From Pseudoflavonifractor sp. MSJ-37 (lineage in GTDB: Bacteria > Bacillota > Clostridia > Oscillospirales > Oscillospiraceae), in contig NZ_JAHLPP010000006.1 of assembly GCF_018917965.1 (NCBI RefSeq), forward strand, positions 1-64,000: DNA of 64,000 nucleotides. Direction: 5' to 3'. Below, piece after piece: positions 40,147-50,601 of the stretch. A program made the position numbers and the translations under genes. How positions within the stretch are numbered: position 1 is the first letter of the stretch; every line of letters starts with the position of its first letter. A model generated the notes under the pieces. The model was not told the DNA's origin. It did not search any database and saw nothing but the letters and a program-made list of their open reading frames with translations.

Positions 40147-41108
40147 GAGGGATCTCGCCCCGATCCGTTCCCCCGATCTCCCTTCTTCCCCTTCCGGCCG
40201 TCCCGGTCCTCCCGGGGCTTCTGCTCCCGGCAGAGGCGGCGGAAGGCGGCGGGCTCCTTGGCGGCGAAGGTCCGCTCCTCCCCGGAGCGGGGGTCCACCA
40301 GCACCAGCTCGTTGGCGTGGAGGCACAGGCGGCCCAGAGGCCGGGTCCGGGCCCCGTACTGCCGGTCCCCGGCGATGGGATGGCCCAGGTCGGCCAGGTG
40401 CACCCGGATCTGGTTCTTGCGGCCGGTCTCCAGGTCGATGTCCAGCAGAGCGTAGCCGCCCCCGGCGCAGATCGTCTTGTAGCGGGTCACGGCCTCCTTG
40501 GCGTCCCGGCCCTTGGGGCCGGAGTACACCAGATGGGTCCGGGTCTCCCGGAGCCAGGAGCGGATGGTGCCCTCGGGCTCCTCGGGGACTCCCTCCACCA
40601 GCGCCCGGTAGCCCCGGCGGCGGACCCGGCCGTCCCAGTCCTCCTGGAACGCCCGCTTAGTCTCCTCGTTCTTGGCGAAGAGCACCACGCCGGAGGTGTC
40701 CCGGTCCAGCCGGTGGACGATGAACACCCGACCGTCCCGGACCTTCTCCCGCATATAGTCGGTGAGGATATGGTAGGCGGTGCGGTACTTCTCCTTCTCA
40801 TTGGCGATGGTCAGCAGGCCGGCGGGCTTGTCGATCACGATGATGTCCCGGTCCTCATAGAGCACGGGGAAGGGCAGCTCAGGGGCCTCCACCACCTGCT
40901 TGGGGGCCAGGCTCACCTGATCGCCGGGGGCCAGGGCATGGTCGAAGCGGGTGAACACGCGGCCGTTCACCCGGAACTGCCCGCCGGAGAGCATGGATTT
41001 GATGTTGTTGCGGGACTTCCCCTTCACATGGGCCAGCAGGAAGGGCAGGAGCACGTCATCCGCCTCCACGTTCCACACCTGAGGGGCTGGTTTCTTCTGT
41101 TCTCTCAC
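40143..41108 (-). CDS. RluA/RluD family 23S rRNA pseudouridine synthase
   Basis: 321 residues from a GTG start with AAAGAGG eight bases upstream. An N-terminal S4-like RNA-binding domain (SRNNIKSMLSGGQFRVNG) precedes the catalytic domain, whose active-site Asp is in HRLDRDTSG; RKNQIRVHLADLGHPIAGD completes the family signature. The tail is highly basic. The exact uridine target (RluA-, RluC- or RluD-type) cannot be assigned by eye. It has its own promoter, divergent from the second SLH protein gene. Confidence 0.9.
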   Translation of the reverse strand: MREQKKPAPQVWNVEADDVLLPFLLAHVKGKSRNNIKSMLSGGQFRVNGRVFTRFDHALAPGDQVSLAPKQVVEAPELPFPVLYEDRDIIVIDKPAGLLTIANEKEKYRTAYHILTDYMREKVRDGRVFIVHRLDRDTSGVVLFAKNEETKRAFQEDWDGRVRRRGYRALVEGVPEEPEGTIRSWLRETRTHLVYSGPKGRDAKEAVTRYKTICAGGGYALLDIDLETGRKNQIRVHLADLGHPIAGDRQYGARTRPLGRLCLHANELVLVDPRSGEERTFAAKEPAAFRRLCREQKPREDRDGRKGKKGDRGNGSGRDPS

Positions 41109-41139
41109 GTTCGGGACCTCTTTCTATCATAGTGGTACG

Positions 41140-41168
41140 ATGATATCACGGGATGATGGAAATTGCAA
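41140..41168 (-). promoter_or_regulatory. Promoter of the pseudouridine synthase gene
   Basis: TTGCAA (41168-41163), 17 bases, TATCAT (41145-41140) on the minus strand. Confidence 0.65.
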
Positions 41169-41206
41169 GGCGGAGGCGGGACCGCGGGGACGGTCCTTTC
41201 GCTGTA

Positions 41207-41235
41207 TTTACACCGCCCCCAAAAAGGTGTATCAT
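41207..41235 (+). promoter_or_regulatory. Promoter of the second SLH protein gene
   Basis: TTTACA (41207-41212), 17 bases, TATCAT (41230-41235). The leader is about 80 bases. Confidence 0.75.
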
Positions 41236-41247
41236 TAGGGCAGGAAT

Positions 41248-41291
41248 GACGAGGAAGCGCTTCCTCGTCCCATTTCACCGTGAAATGGGAC
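41248..41291 (+). promoter_or_regulatory. Two overlapping perfect palindromes in the SLH protein leader
   Basis: GACGAGGAAGC-GCTTCCTCGTC (41248-41269) and GTCCCATTTCAC-C-GTGAAATGGGAC (41267-41291) share the three bases GTC. Both fold perfectly in RNA and are also symmetric DNA sites. They lie just after the predicted transcription start and 20 bases before AGGAGGG. No T-run follows, so they are not ordinary terminators; they may bind a regulator or stabilise the mRNA. Confidence 0.7.
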
Positions 41292-41323
41292 GCAACTACC
41301 ATTCTGTCATAGGAGGGACTTGT

Positions 41324-43603
41324 ATGAAGAAACGACTGCTCAGCATACTCACAGCCCTGGCCCTGTGCCTGACCCTGCTGCCCATGGCGGCGCTGGCGGA
41401 GGAGGGGACCGGCAGTAAGACTGTCATCGCGTCCGTTGATGATCTGAACGAATTTGCGGCGGCGGTCGATCGCGGTGAATACGAAGATCCAGATACCATC
41501 GTCTCTCTTGAGTCGGATCTGGATCTGTCTGGAATCGACTGGAAGCCTATCGGAAATGCCGCAGTTGATCCAAAAGGCAACGTCAGTCAATATTTCGGCG
41601 GCAAGTTTCTGGGGAATGGCCATACCATCAAGCTCGACTTTTCCAGTTGCTATGGAAAAGAAGAGGGTGCATCCGTCGGCTTCTTTAGTGAAATCTATGG
41701 GGCCGAAGTGTCTGGTCTGACCATAACTGGCATCGCTAATGCCACTGTGAGTGGGCAAACTTGTTTTGGTGCAATTGCAGGATATGCAGATTCCTGCCAA
41801 ATCTCTGACTGTGTTTCAGAAGTTTCCTCCAATAACAATGGCTATTTTACAAATGGATTCTATGGGATGATTGGCTATGCCAAAGATACTACCATCGAAT
41901 ACTGTCACAGCAGGGGCACTCTTATAAACACAATGGTAAACAATGACCAAATGAGCAGTATGTATGCAGGAGGCATCGTGGGTTACTGCATGAATTCGGT
42001 GGTACAATATTGCTCCAATACGGGTGATATGACTCTTGCGGCTACTTATGGCGGCGGCATCGTCGGATCGTTAAGTGCGAACTCTACCATCAACAACTGT
42101 TATAATACCGGCAAATTGACTCCGCTCGGAAAGGGTATTACCGATATTGGCGGCATCGTTGGTTATATCTATGATGGTGTTGCAGTCAAAAACTGCTATT
42201 TCTCCGGTTTGATCGATTTGAGTCAGTATACTGCCACCATCACTCCACCCGCTGTTTCCTATAGCCGCCTTGGTGGTATCGCTGGACAGGTCGGCAACGG
42301 TACTCCCGCTTTTGAAAATAACTATTTTACCGAAACTGAACATATCTCAGGTCGTGTGAAAGGTATGGGGGAAGGTGTCACGGCCGGTGCCGCCAAAACG
42401 CCCGAGTACATGACGACCGAAGCGTTCTATAACGAACTCAAAACAGGCGGCGGCGATTATCTGTATCAAGAGGGCCGCACTCCGATCATCCCGCGCCATG
42501 TCACCTCCATCGCCCTCGACAAGTCCGCCCTCACCCTGACGGTCGGCGCCACCGGCAAGCTGACGGCCACTGTCTCCCCTGACAACGCCACCGACAAGTC
42601 CGTCACCTGGTCCAGCGACAACGAGCCGGTCGCCACGGTCTCCGATGACGGCACCGTCACCGCCGTGGCCGCCGGTACGGCCACCATCACCGTCACCACC
42701 ACGGACGGCGGCAAGACGGCCTCCTGCACGGTGACGGTCAACGCCCCCACCCCCACGCCTACCGTCCGTGATGACGACGACGATGACGACGATCCCAGCT
42801 ACCCCGTCACGGTCCCCGGCGGGAGCTCCGTGGCCAACGGCTCCATCCAGGTCACGCCCCGGAACGCGGAGAAGGGCAGCAGGGTGACGATCACGGTCAC
42901 ACCGGACCCCGGCTATGTGCTGGGCTCCCTGTCCGTCACCGACTACAAGGGCAATGCGCTGACGCTCACCGATGCGGGCGACGGCAAGTACACCTTCCTC
43001 ATGCCCGGCTCCGCCGTCAAGACCAGCGTGTCCTTCGTCCCGGAGACCGTCACGCCCGCTCCCGGTCCGGATCAGGCGTTCCCCTTCACCGACGTAAAGG
43101 CGGACGCCTACTACCGTGAGGCGGTCCGCTGGGCCGTGGACGAGGGCATCACCAGCGGCACCTCCGCCACCACCTTCGGGCCGGACCTGCCCTGTGTCCG
43201 GGGCCAGATCGTCACGTTCCTGTGGCGGGCGGCGGGCTCTCCCGCGCCCACCGGTGCCCTGACCTTCACCGACGTGGCGGAGGGCTCCTACTGCGCCGAC
43301 GCCGTCCGCTGGGCGGCGGAGAACGGGATCGCCAGCGGTACCTCCAAGGAGACGTTTAGCCCGGACCTGCCCTGTACCCGGGCCCAGATGGCGGCCTTCC
43401 TGTACCGGAGCCAGAAGAGCCCCGCCGTGTCCGGCTCCTCCGCCTTCACCGACGTGAGCGCCGGGGACTACTTCCACGACGCGGTCCTGTGGGCCGCCCA
43501 GAACGGCATCACCAGCGGGATCTCCGCCACCGCCTTCGGGCCGGACCTGCCCTGTACCCGGGCCCAGATGGTGATGTTCCTCTACCGCCTCATGGGCAAG
43601 TGA
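41324..43603 (+). CDS. SLH-anchored surface protein with GLUG-like repeats and a Big2 domain
   Basis: 759 residues with a signal peptide (1-25). Residues 60-365 hold repeats of the GLUG type (GGIVGY followed by xxNCYxxG). Then a bacterial Ig-like Big2 domain (about 389-475), an acidic linker with a run of eight Asp (near 485), a divergent InlB repeat (500-580) and three SLH modules (586-759), each ending with TRAQM- or RGQIV-like sequence. The start has AGGAGGG seven bases upstream. As in the SLH protein at 6.8-10.1 kb, the ligand-facing repeat region (bases 41440-42460) is more AT-rich than the anchoring part, and the InlB-like domain is clearly related between the two. Confidence 0.9.
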   Translation: MKKRLLSILTALALCLTLLPMAALAEEGTGSKTVIASVDDLNEFAAAVDRGEYEDPDTIVSLESDLDLSGIDWKPIGNAAVDPKGNVSQYFGGKFLGNGHTIKLDFSSCYGKEEGASVGFFSEIYGAEVSGLTITGIANATVSGQTCFGAIAGYADSCQISDCVSEVSSNNNGYFTNGFYGMIGYAKDTTIEYCHSRGTLINTMVNNDQMSSMYAGGIVGYCMNSVVQYCSNTGDMTLAATYGGGIVGSLSANSTINNCYNTGKLTPLGKGITDIGGIVGYIYDGVAVKNCYFSGLIDLSQYTATITPPAVSYSRLGGIAGQVGNGTPAFENNYFTETEHISGRVKGMGEGVTAGAAKTPEYMTTEAFYNELKTGGGDYLYQEGRTPIIPRHVTSIALDKSALTLTVGATGKLTATVSPDNATDKSVTWSSDNEPVATVSDDGTVTAVAAGTATITVTTTDGGKTASCTVTVNAPTPTPTVRDDDDDDDDPSYPVTVPGGSSVANGSIQVTPRNAEKGSRVTITVTPDPGYVLGSLSVTDYKGNALTLTDAGDGKYTFLMPGSAVKTSVSFVPETVTPAPGPDQAFPFTDVKADAYYREAVRWAVDEGITSGTSATTFGPDLPCVRGQIVTFLWRAAGSPAPTGALTFTDVAEGSYCADAVRWAAENGIASGTSKETFSPDLPCTRAQMAAFLYRSQKSPAVSGSSAFTDVSAGDYFHDAVLWAAQNGITSGISATAFGPDLPCTRAQMVMFLYRLMGK

Positions 43604-43617
43604 ACAAAATATCAGCC

Positions 43618-43653
43618 GGGGGACGGCCTCATCACGGGGCCGTCCCCCTTTTT
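43618..43653 (+). terminator. Terminator of the second SLH protein gene
   Basis: GGGGGACGGCC and GGCCGTCCCCC followed by TTTTTCG. Confidence 0.92.
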
Positions 43654-43691
43654 CGCCCAAATGGAACGTCTCCTTGGGCGAAACTCTCGAT

Positions 43692-43720
43692 TTGCATCTC
43701 CCGTCTATCTATGATACAAT
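43692..43720 (+). promoter_or_regulatory. Promoter of the DEAD-box helicase gene
   Basis: TTGCAT (43692-43697), 17 bases, TACAAT (43715-43720) with extended TGA. The leader is about 140 bases and begins with a perfect hairpin AAGGGGGG/CCCCCCTT (43738-43759); long leaders are common for cold-inducible helicases. Confidence 0.65.
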
Positions 43721-43866
43721 AAGCTGATTTTGAGCCGAAGGGGGGAAAACTCCCCCCTTGAGATCGAAGGTCGCGCCGGGGTCAAGCGGCGTTCCCGAAC
43801 GGATATCGTGTCGTTCAGATGGATGGGGACCTTGGATCTGGCACACGAGAGAAAGGAACGAACGAT

Positions 43867-45051
43867 ATGATCGAGATCAACGGTGAGCAGGTGGAGCGCG
43901 TCTCCAAGTATGCCGACCTGGGCCTCTCGGCCCCGGTCATGCGGGCCATCGACAAGAAGGGCTATGTCCAGGCCACCCCCGTCCAGGCGGGCGCGATCCC
44001 CTATTTCATGGAGTGGAAGGACGTGATCGCCAAGGCCCCCACCGGCACCGGCAAGACCTTCGCCTTCGGCATCCCCATGGTGGAGCACGCCGACCCGGCG
44101 TCCACCGATGTCCAGGGCCTGATCCTGGCTCCCACCCGGGAGCTGGCCCTCCAGATCCAGGACGAGCTCCGGGATCTGTGCGAGTTCAAGGAGGGCGTCC
44201 GCACCGTCTGCCTGTATGGCGGCGCGCCCATCGAGAAGCAGATCACCGCCCTGAAGAAGCGTCCCCAGATCGTGGTGGCCACCCCCGGCCGCCTGATGGA
44301 CCACATGAAGCGCCGCACCGTCCGGCTGGACAAGGTGGAGACCGTGGTGCTGGACGAGGCCGACCGGATGCTGGACATGGGCTTCATCAAGGACGTGACC
44401 CGCATCCTGGACCAGATCAAGCACCGGAAGAACTTGGGCATGTTCTCCGCCACCATCTCCCGGGAGGTCATGGACATCTCCTGGGTGTACCAGCGGGACC
44501 CAGTGGAGATCACCGTCCGGCCGGTGGAGGACTCCAAGCCCGACATCCAGCAGTACCGGATCGATCTGGACAGCCGGGAGAAAAAGCTGGACACCATCGT
44601 GGCCCTGCTGACCCACGGCGGCTATGAGCGGGCCATCGCCTTCTGCAACACCAAGAACATGACCGACCGGCTGGCCGGCCTGCTGAAGATGCGGGGCATC
44701 TCCTGCGAGGCCATCCACGGCGACATCCAGCAGAAGGTCCGGGAAAAGACGCTGGAGAAGTTCAAGGCGGGCCAGCTCCGGGTGCTGGTGGCCACCGACG
44801 TGGCCGCCCGAGGCCTGGACATCGACGACGTGGACGCCGTGTTCAACTACGACGTGCCCGACGAGATGGAGAACTACACCCACCGGATCGGCCGCACCGG
44901 CCGGGCCAAGCGCCACGGCGTGGCCTACACCTTCGTGGCCAACATCACCGAGGGCATCCGCATGGATTCCATCGTGAAGAACACCAAGGCCGAGGTCCAG
45001 CGCCTCCAGTACGACAAGGACGGCTGTCTCCTGCCGGTAGAGGAGAAGTAA
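43867..45051 (+). CDS. DEAD-box ATP-dependent RNA helicase
   Basis: 394 residues with all core motifs: Q motif (ATPVQAGAIP), I APTGTGKT, Ia PTRELALQ, II DEAD, III SAT, IV-V including VATDVAARGLDI and VI HRIGRTGR. There is almost no C-terminal extension, so specificity-giving domains of CsdA/DbpA are missing; it is closest to short RhlE-like helicases. AAAGGA is nine bases before the ATG. Likely role: unwinding rRNA or mRNA structure, perhaps in the cold. Confidence 0.92.
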   Translation: MIEINGEQVERVSKYADLGLSAPVMRAIDKKGYVQATPVQAGAIPYFMEWKDVIAKAPTGTGKTFAFGIPMVEHADPASTDVQGLILAPTRELALQIQDELRDLCEFKEGVRTVCLYGGAPIEKQITALKKRPQIVVATPGRLMDHMKRRTVRLDKVETVVLDEADRMLDMGFIKDVTRILDQIKHRKNLGMFSATISREVMDISWVYQRDPVEITVRPVEDSKPDIQQYRIDLDSREKKLDTIVALLTHGGYERAIAFCNTKNMTDRLAGLLKMRGISCEAIHGDIQQKVREKTLEKFKAGQLRVLVATDVAARGLDIDDVDAVFNYDVPDEMENYTHRIGRTGRAKRHGVAYTFVANITEGIRMDSIVKNTKAEVQRLQYDKDGCLLPVEEK

Positions 45052-45076
45052 GACCGGTCCATCCCAAAAAACGAAC

Positions 45077-45109
45077 GCGCCGCCACGGATCTGCGATCCG
45101 CGGCGGCGC
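45077..45109. terminator. Bidirectional terminator between helicase and icd
   Basis: GCGCCGCCACGGATC and GATCCGCGGCGGCGC around TGC. The minus-strand tail GTTCGTTTTTTGG serves icd; the plus-strand tail is TTTGCTG. Confidence 0.85.
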
Positions 45110-45137
45110 TTTGCTGTCTGTGATATGAGTGGTCCGG

Positions 45138-46352
45138 TCAGGCCAGACGCCGGTCCAGCTCGGCCTTGATGGCGCTCAGGAAGGCGGCGCTGTCCACGGC
45201 GTTGGCGGGGGCGCTGCCCTCCCACAGGCCGGCCAGGTCCTTGGTCATGGTACCGCCCTCGATGGTGGCCACAGTGGCGGCCTCCAGCTGATCGGCGAAG
45301 TGCTGGAGGTCCTCCAGACCGTCCAGCTCGCCCCGCTTGCGGAGGGCGCCGGTCCAGGCGAAGAGGGTGGCCACCGGGTTGGTGGAGGTGCTCTCACCCT
45401 TCAAATACTTGTAGTAGTGGCGGGTGACGGTGCCATGGGCGGCCTCATACTCATACTTGCCGTCCGGGGAGACCAGCACGGAGGTCATCATGGCCAGAGA
45501 GCCGAAGGCGGTGGAGACCATGTCGCTCATCACGTCGCCGTCGTAGTTCTTGCAGGCCCAGATGTAGCCGCCCTTGGACCGGATGACCCGGGCCACCGCG
45601 TCGTCGATCAGGGTGTAGAAGTAGGTGAGCCCCAGGGCCTCGAACTGATCTCGATACTCCTTCTCATAGGTCTCCTGGAAGATGTCCTTGAAGGTGTGGT
45701 CGTACTTCTTGGAGATCGTGTCCTTGGTGGAGAACCACAGGTCCTGCTTCGTGTCCACGGCGTACTGGAAGCAGGAGCGGGCGAAGGACCGGATGGAGGT
45801 GTCCTTGTTGTACTGGCCCTGGAGCACGCCGGGGCACTCGAAGTCATAGATGGTCTGGCGCAGCTCCTGGCCGTCCTCCCCACGGAAGAGGAGCTCGGCC
45901 TTGCCGGGGCCGGGGATGCGGAACTCGGTGGAGCGGTACACGTCGCCGTAGGCGTGGCGGGCGATGGTGATGGGCTTCTCCCAGTTCTTCACCACGGGGG
46001 AGATGCCCTTGACCATGATGGGCGCGCGGAACACGGTGCCGTCCAGGATGGCCCGGATGGTGCCGTTGGGGGACTTCCACATCTCGTGGAGCTTGTACTC
46101 GTCCATGCGCTGGGCATTGGGGGTGATGGTGGCGCACTTCACGGCCACACCGTACTTCTTGGTGGCCTCGGCGGCCTCCACCGTGACCCGGTCGCCGGTC
46201 TTGTCCCGCTCGGGGAGGCCCAGGTCGTAATACTCGGTCTTGAGGTCGATATAGGGGGTGAGGAGGATGTCCTTGATGTCCTTCCACAGGATACGGGTCA
46301 TCTCGTCGCCGTCCATCTCCACCAGGGGAGTCTTCATCTGGATCTTTGCCAT
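45138..46352 (-). CDS. icd: NADP-dependent isocitrate dehydrogenase
   Basis: 404 residues from the ATG at 46352 with GGAGGTG upstream. The sequence ([13 protein letters not shown] near the start, then [12 protein letters not shown] and [10 protein letters not shown]) is the eukaryotic-like type II homodimeric IDH found in many anaerobes. It decarboxylates isocitrate to 2-oxoglutarate with NADP+. In a fermenter this most likely serves glutamate synthesis. No citrate synthase or aconitase gene is in the window. Own promoter, bidirectional terminator. Confidence 0.95.
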   Translation of the reverse strand: MAKIQMKTPLVEMDGDEMTRILWKDIKDILLTPYIDLKTEYYDLGLPERDKTGDRVTVEAAEATKKYGVAVKCATITPNAQRMDEYKLHEMWKSPNGTIRAILDGTVFRAPIMVKGISPVVKNWEKPITIARHAYGDVYRSTEFRIPGPGKAELLFRGEDGQELRQTIYDFECPGVLQGQYNKDTSIRSFARSCFQYAVDTKQDLWFSTKDTISKKYDHTFKDIFQETYEKEYRDQFEALGLTYFYTLIDDAVARVIRSKGGYIWACKNYDGDVMSDMVSTAFGSLAMMTSVLVSPDGKYEYEAAHGTVTRHYYKYLKGESTSTNPVATLFAWTGALRKRGELDGLEDLQHFADQLEAATVATIEGGTMTKDLAGLWEGSAPANAVDSAAFLSAIKAELDRRLA

Positions 46353-46405
46353 AGTAGTAAAAGCACCTCCGAAAAAGGGCAGGTCCCTTTTTGATATTCC
46401 CATCT

Positions 46406-46434
46406 ATCATACCAGCCCCCGCCCCATTTTGCAA
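46406..46434 (-). promoter_or_regulatory. Promoter of icd
   Basis: TTGCAA (46434-46429), 17 bases, TATGAT (46411-46406) on the minus strand. Confidence 0.75.
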
Positions 46435-46609
46435 CGCCGTTCTTTTGGGCGATGCTGTGGGAAAGTGCCCGGGCATCCCGGTCTCCGCGCCCCTTCCCGT
46501 CTGGATATGGGGCCCTTCCTACTTGACGGCCCCGCATAAAAGTCCTATCATTTCAGAAAGAAGGTCCTGCTTCCCCCATATATCATACAAGAGAGGAGCT
46601 GAGAGGCTC

Positions 46610-47218
46610 ATGAGAAGAACACGGACCGACAGGCGCGGCTTCACGCTGGTGGAGCTGATCGTCGTACTCGTTATCCTTGCGATACTCGCGGCATCGATCG
46701 TCCCTGCTCTGACCGGATATATCGACAAGGCAAAGGAAAAGACCCTGATCACGGAGGCCCGCGGGGTCTGGACCGCCGCACAGGCCGCCGCTTCGGAATG
46801 CTACGCGCTGAACGACGACGGGTTCGATGCGGAAAACTGCCGACATTCCTGTATGATAAACGGCCGCAAGGTCTCCGGTCTGGGCCGGATCACGAACGCC
46901 ACCCTACAGGACGAGCAGAAAAACCATCACACCACGGGTCTCAACGCCAGCAAGCGGATCGGCCAGCAGGTCCTGCGCTATCTGGACAGTGAGGACTACG
47001 CCACCGCGCGCTACCGGTTCGAGGGGGCGTGGATCCCCAGCAGCGGCTCCACGATCGGTCGATTCTTCCAGCTCTATCCCAAAGAGTCTGTGGCGATCCA
47101 GATCTTCTACGACCGGAACGGCAAAGTCGTCGCGCTCACCTTCGGCCGAGGCGATCTCATGGTGACGATGTTCGACGGTCAGGCTCCCACCTGTGTCCGC
47201 AACGGCCGGTTCCTGTAA
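46610..47218 (+). CDS. Isolated type IV prepilin-like protein
   Basis: 202 residues starting at the ATG at 46610. A short basic leader is followed by the prepilin cleavage motif RRG|FTLVEL with Glu at +5 and a single hydrophobic helix, after which a soluble domain of about 170 residues has no close match I recognise. A signal peptidase of the PilD type, assembly ATPase and platform protein should exist elsewhere, as no other pilus gene is near. It is flanked by icd and ftsH. Two Cys (CYALN and NCRHSC) could form disulfides. A minor pilin or pseudopilin is the best description. Confidence 0.8.
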   Translation: MRRTRTDRRGFTLVELIVVLVILAILAASIVPALTGYIDKAKEKTLITEARGVWTAAQAAASECYALNDDGFDAENCRHSCMINGRKVSGLGRITNATLQDEQKNHHTTGLNASKRIGQQVLRYLDSEDYATARYRFEGAWIPSSGSTIGRFFQLYPKESVAIQIFYDRNGKVVALTFGRGDLMVTMFDGQAPTCVRNGRFL

Positions 47219-47245
47219 GCCCGCCGCCCCATGACCGCGCTCCCA

Positions 47246-47285
47246 AAAAACAGGACAGGAGCCGCTCCGAGATCGGAGCGGCTCC
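47246..47285. terminator. Bidirectional terminator between prepilin and ftsH genes
   Basis: GGAGCCGCTCCGA and TCGGAGCGGCTCC; the minus-strand tail ends in TTTTTT for ftsH, the plus-strand tail is TTGTCTGTTTC. Confidence 0.85.
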
Positions 47286-47300
47286 TTGTCTGTTTCTTCG

Positions 47301-49487
<2,187 letters not shown>

Positions 49488-49545
49488 ACGCTCGCCCTCC
49501 TCGCTGTTCAAGATAGATCCCGCCCGCGAAAGGCGGTTATCCTTA

Positions 49546-49574
49546 TTTATAACACAAAGCACCTTTGAATACAA
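49546..49574 (-). promoter_or_regulatory. Promoter of ftsH
   Basis: TTGTAT (49574-49569), 17 bases, TATAAA (49551-49546) on the minus strand. Confidence 0.7.
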
Positions 49575-49659
49575 GGAAGCGGGGCCGGAAAAGGTGTAAA
49601 CTTTCTGTGACAGGACCATTTGCCTCCCGATGGAAGTCCCCCTTTTTCCCGCCCTCCAA

Positions 49660-49671
49660 ATGTGGTATACT
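49660..49671 (+). promoter_or_regulatory. Extended -10 promoter of rlmB
   Basis: TGTGGTATACT contains the extended TGG and the -10 box TATACT (49666-49671). The -35 region is only T-rich, so recognition would rely on the extended -10. Confidence 0.5.
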
Positions 49672-49746
49672 ATCCTATCATGCATATGACGCCATCCATG
49701 GCTTCCAGCGAATGGACCGCCATCACGAAAGCAGGAGAATACCGAT

Positions 49747-50532
49747 ATGAGAGACGAGAAGAACTTTCCCCGCCGGGACGCCGACCGGGAGGCCGGAGCC
49801 GACGGCATCATCGAGGGCCGCAACGCCGTGATCGAGGCCCTGCGGGCTGGCACCGCCATCGACAAGATCTACATCGCCAAGGGCGAGACCGACGCCGCTC
49901 TGGGCCACATCGCCTCCACCGCCCGGGGCAAGGGCGTGGTGGTGGTGGAAGCTGACCGCCGCAAGCTTGACAACATGAGCCGCACCCACTCCCATCAGGG
50001 GGTGATCGCCCTGGCCGCCGTGCGGGAGTACGCCAGCGTGGAGGACATCCTCAACGCCGCCCGGGAGAAGGGCGAGCCCCCGCTCATCGTGGTGTGCGAC
50101 GAGCTCTCCGATCCACACAACCTGGGGGCCGTGATCCGCACCGCCGAGTGCGCCGGCGCCCACGGCGTGATCATCCCCAAGCGCCGCTCCGCCGGCCTCA
50201 CCGCCATCGTGGCCAAGACCTCCGCCGGAGCCGTCAGCCATGTGCCCGTGGCCCGGGTGCCCAACCTGCCCGCTCTGCTCAAGGAGCTGAAGGACGAGGG
50301 CGTCTGGATCTTCGGCACCGCCGCCGACGGGGACCGGACCATCTATGAGGCTGACCTGAAGGGGCCCGCCGCCATCGTCATCGGCAGTGAGGGCGAGGGC
50401 ATGGGCCGTCTGGTGGCCGAGACCTGCGACTTCAAGGTCCGCATCCCCATGAAGGGCAAGCTCAACTCTTTGAACGCCAGCGCCGCCGCCGCCATCCTGC
50501 TCTATGAGGCGGTCCGCCAGCGCATGGGATGA
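49747..50532 (+). CDS. rlmB: 23S rRNA 2'-O-ribose methyltransferase (TrmH/SpoU family, RlmB-like)
   Basis: 261 residues. An N-terminal substrate-binding domain (IIEGRNAVIEALRAG) precedes the SPOUT domain with its three motifs: DPHNLGAVIRTAE (catalytic Arg), IVIGSEGEGM and SLNASAAAAILLYE (the knot that binds S-adenosylmethionine). It most likely methylates G2251-equivalent in 23S rRNA, although YacO-type relatives are hard to separate by eye. The ATG has GGAG nine bases before it. A terminator separates it from the next gene. Confidence 0.9.
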   Translation: MRDEKNFPRRDADREAGADGIIEGRNAVIEALRAGTAIDKIYIAKGETDAALGHIASTARGKGVVVVEADRRKLDNMSRTHSHQGVIALAAVREYASVEDILNAAREKGEPPLIVVCDELSDPHNLGAVIRTAECAGAHGVIIPKRRSAGLTAIVAKTSAGAVSHVPVARVPNLPALLKELKDEGVWIFGTAADGDRTIYEADLKGPAAIVIGSEGEGMGRLVAETCDFKVRIPMKGKLNSLNASAAAAILLYEAVRQRMG

Positions 50533-50560
50533 GCCCCCGCTATGTTTGAACGAATGACTG

Positions 50561-50587
50561 AGCCGGAGCCGAACGGCTCCGGCTTTT
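50561..50587 (+). terminator. Terminator after rlmB
   Basis: AGCCGGAGCC and GGCTCCGGCT around GAAC, followed by TTTG. The next gene begins 15 bases later, so part of its expression may come by readthrough. Confidence 0.75.
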
Positions 50588-50601
50588 GACAGGAGAAGCC
50601 T

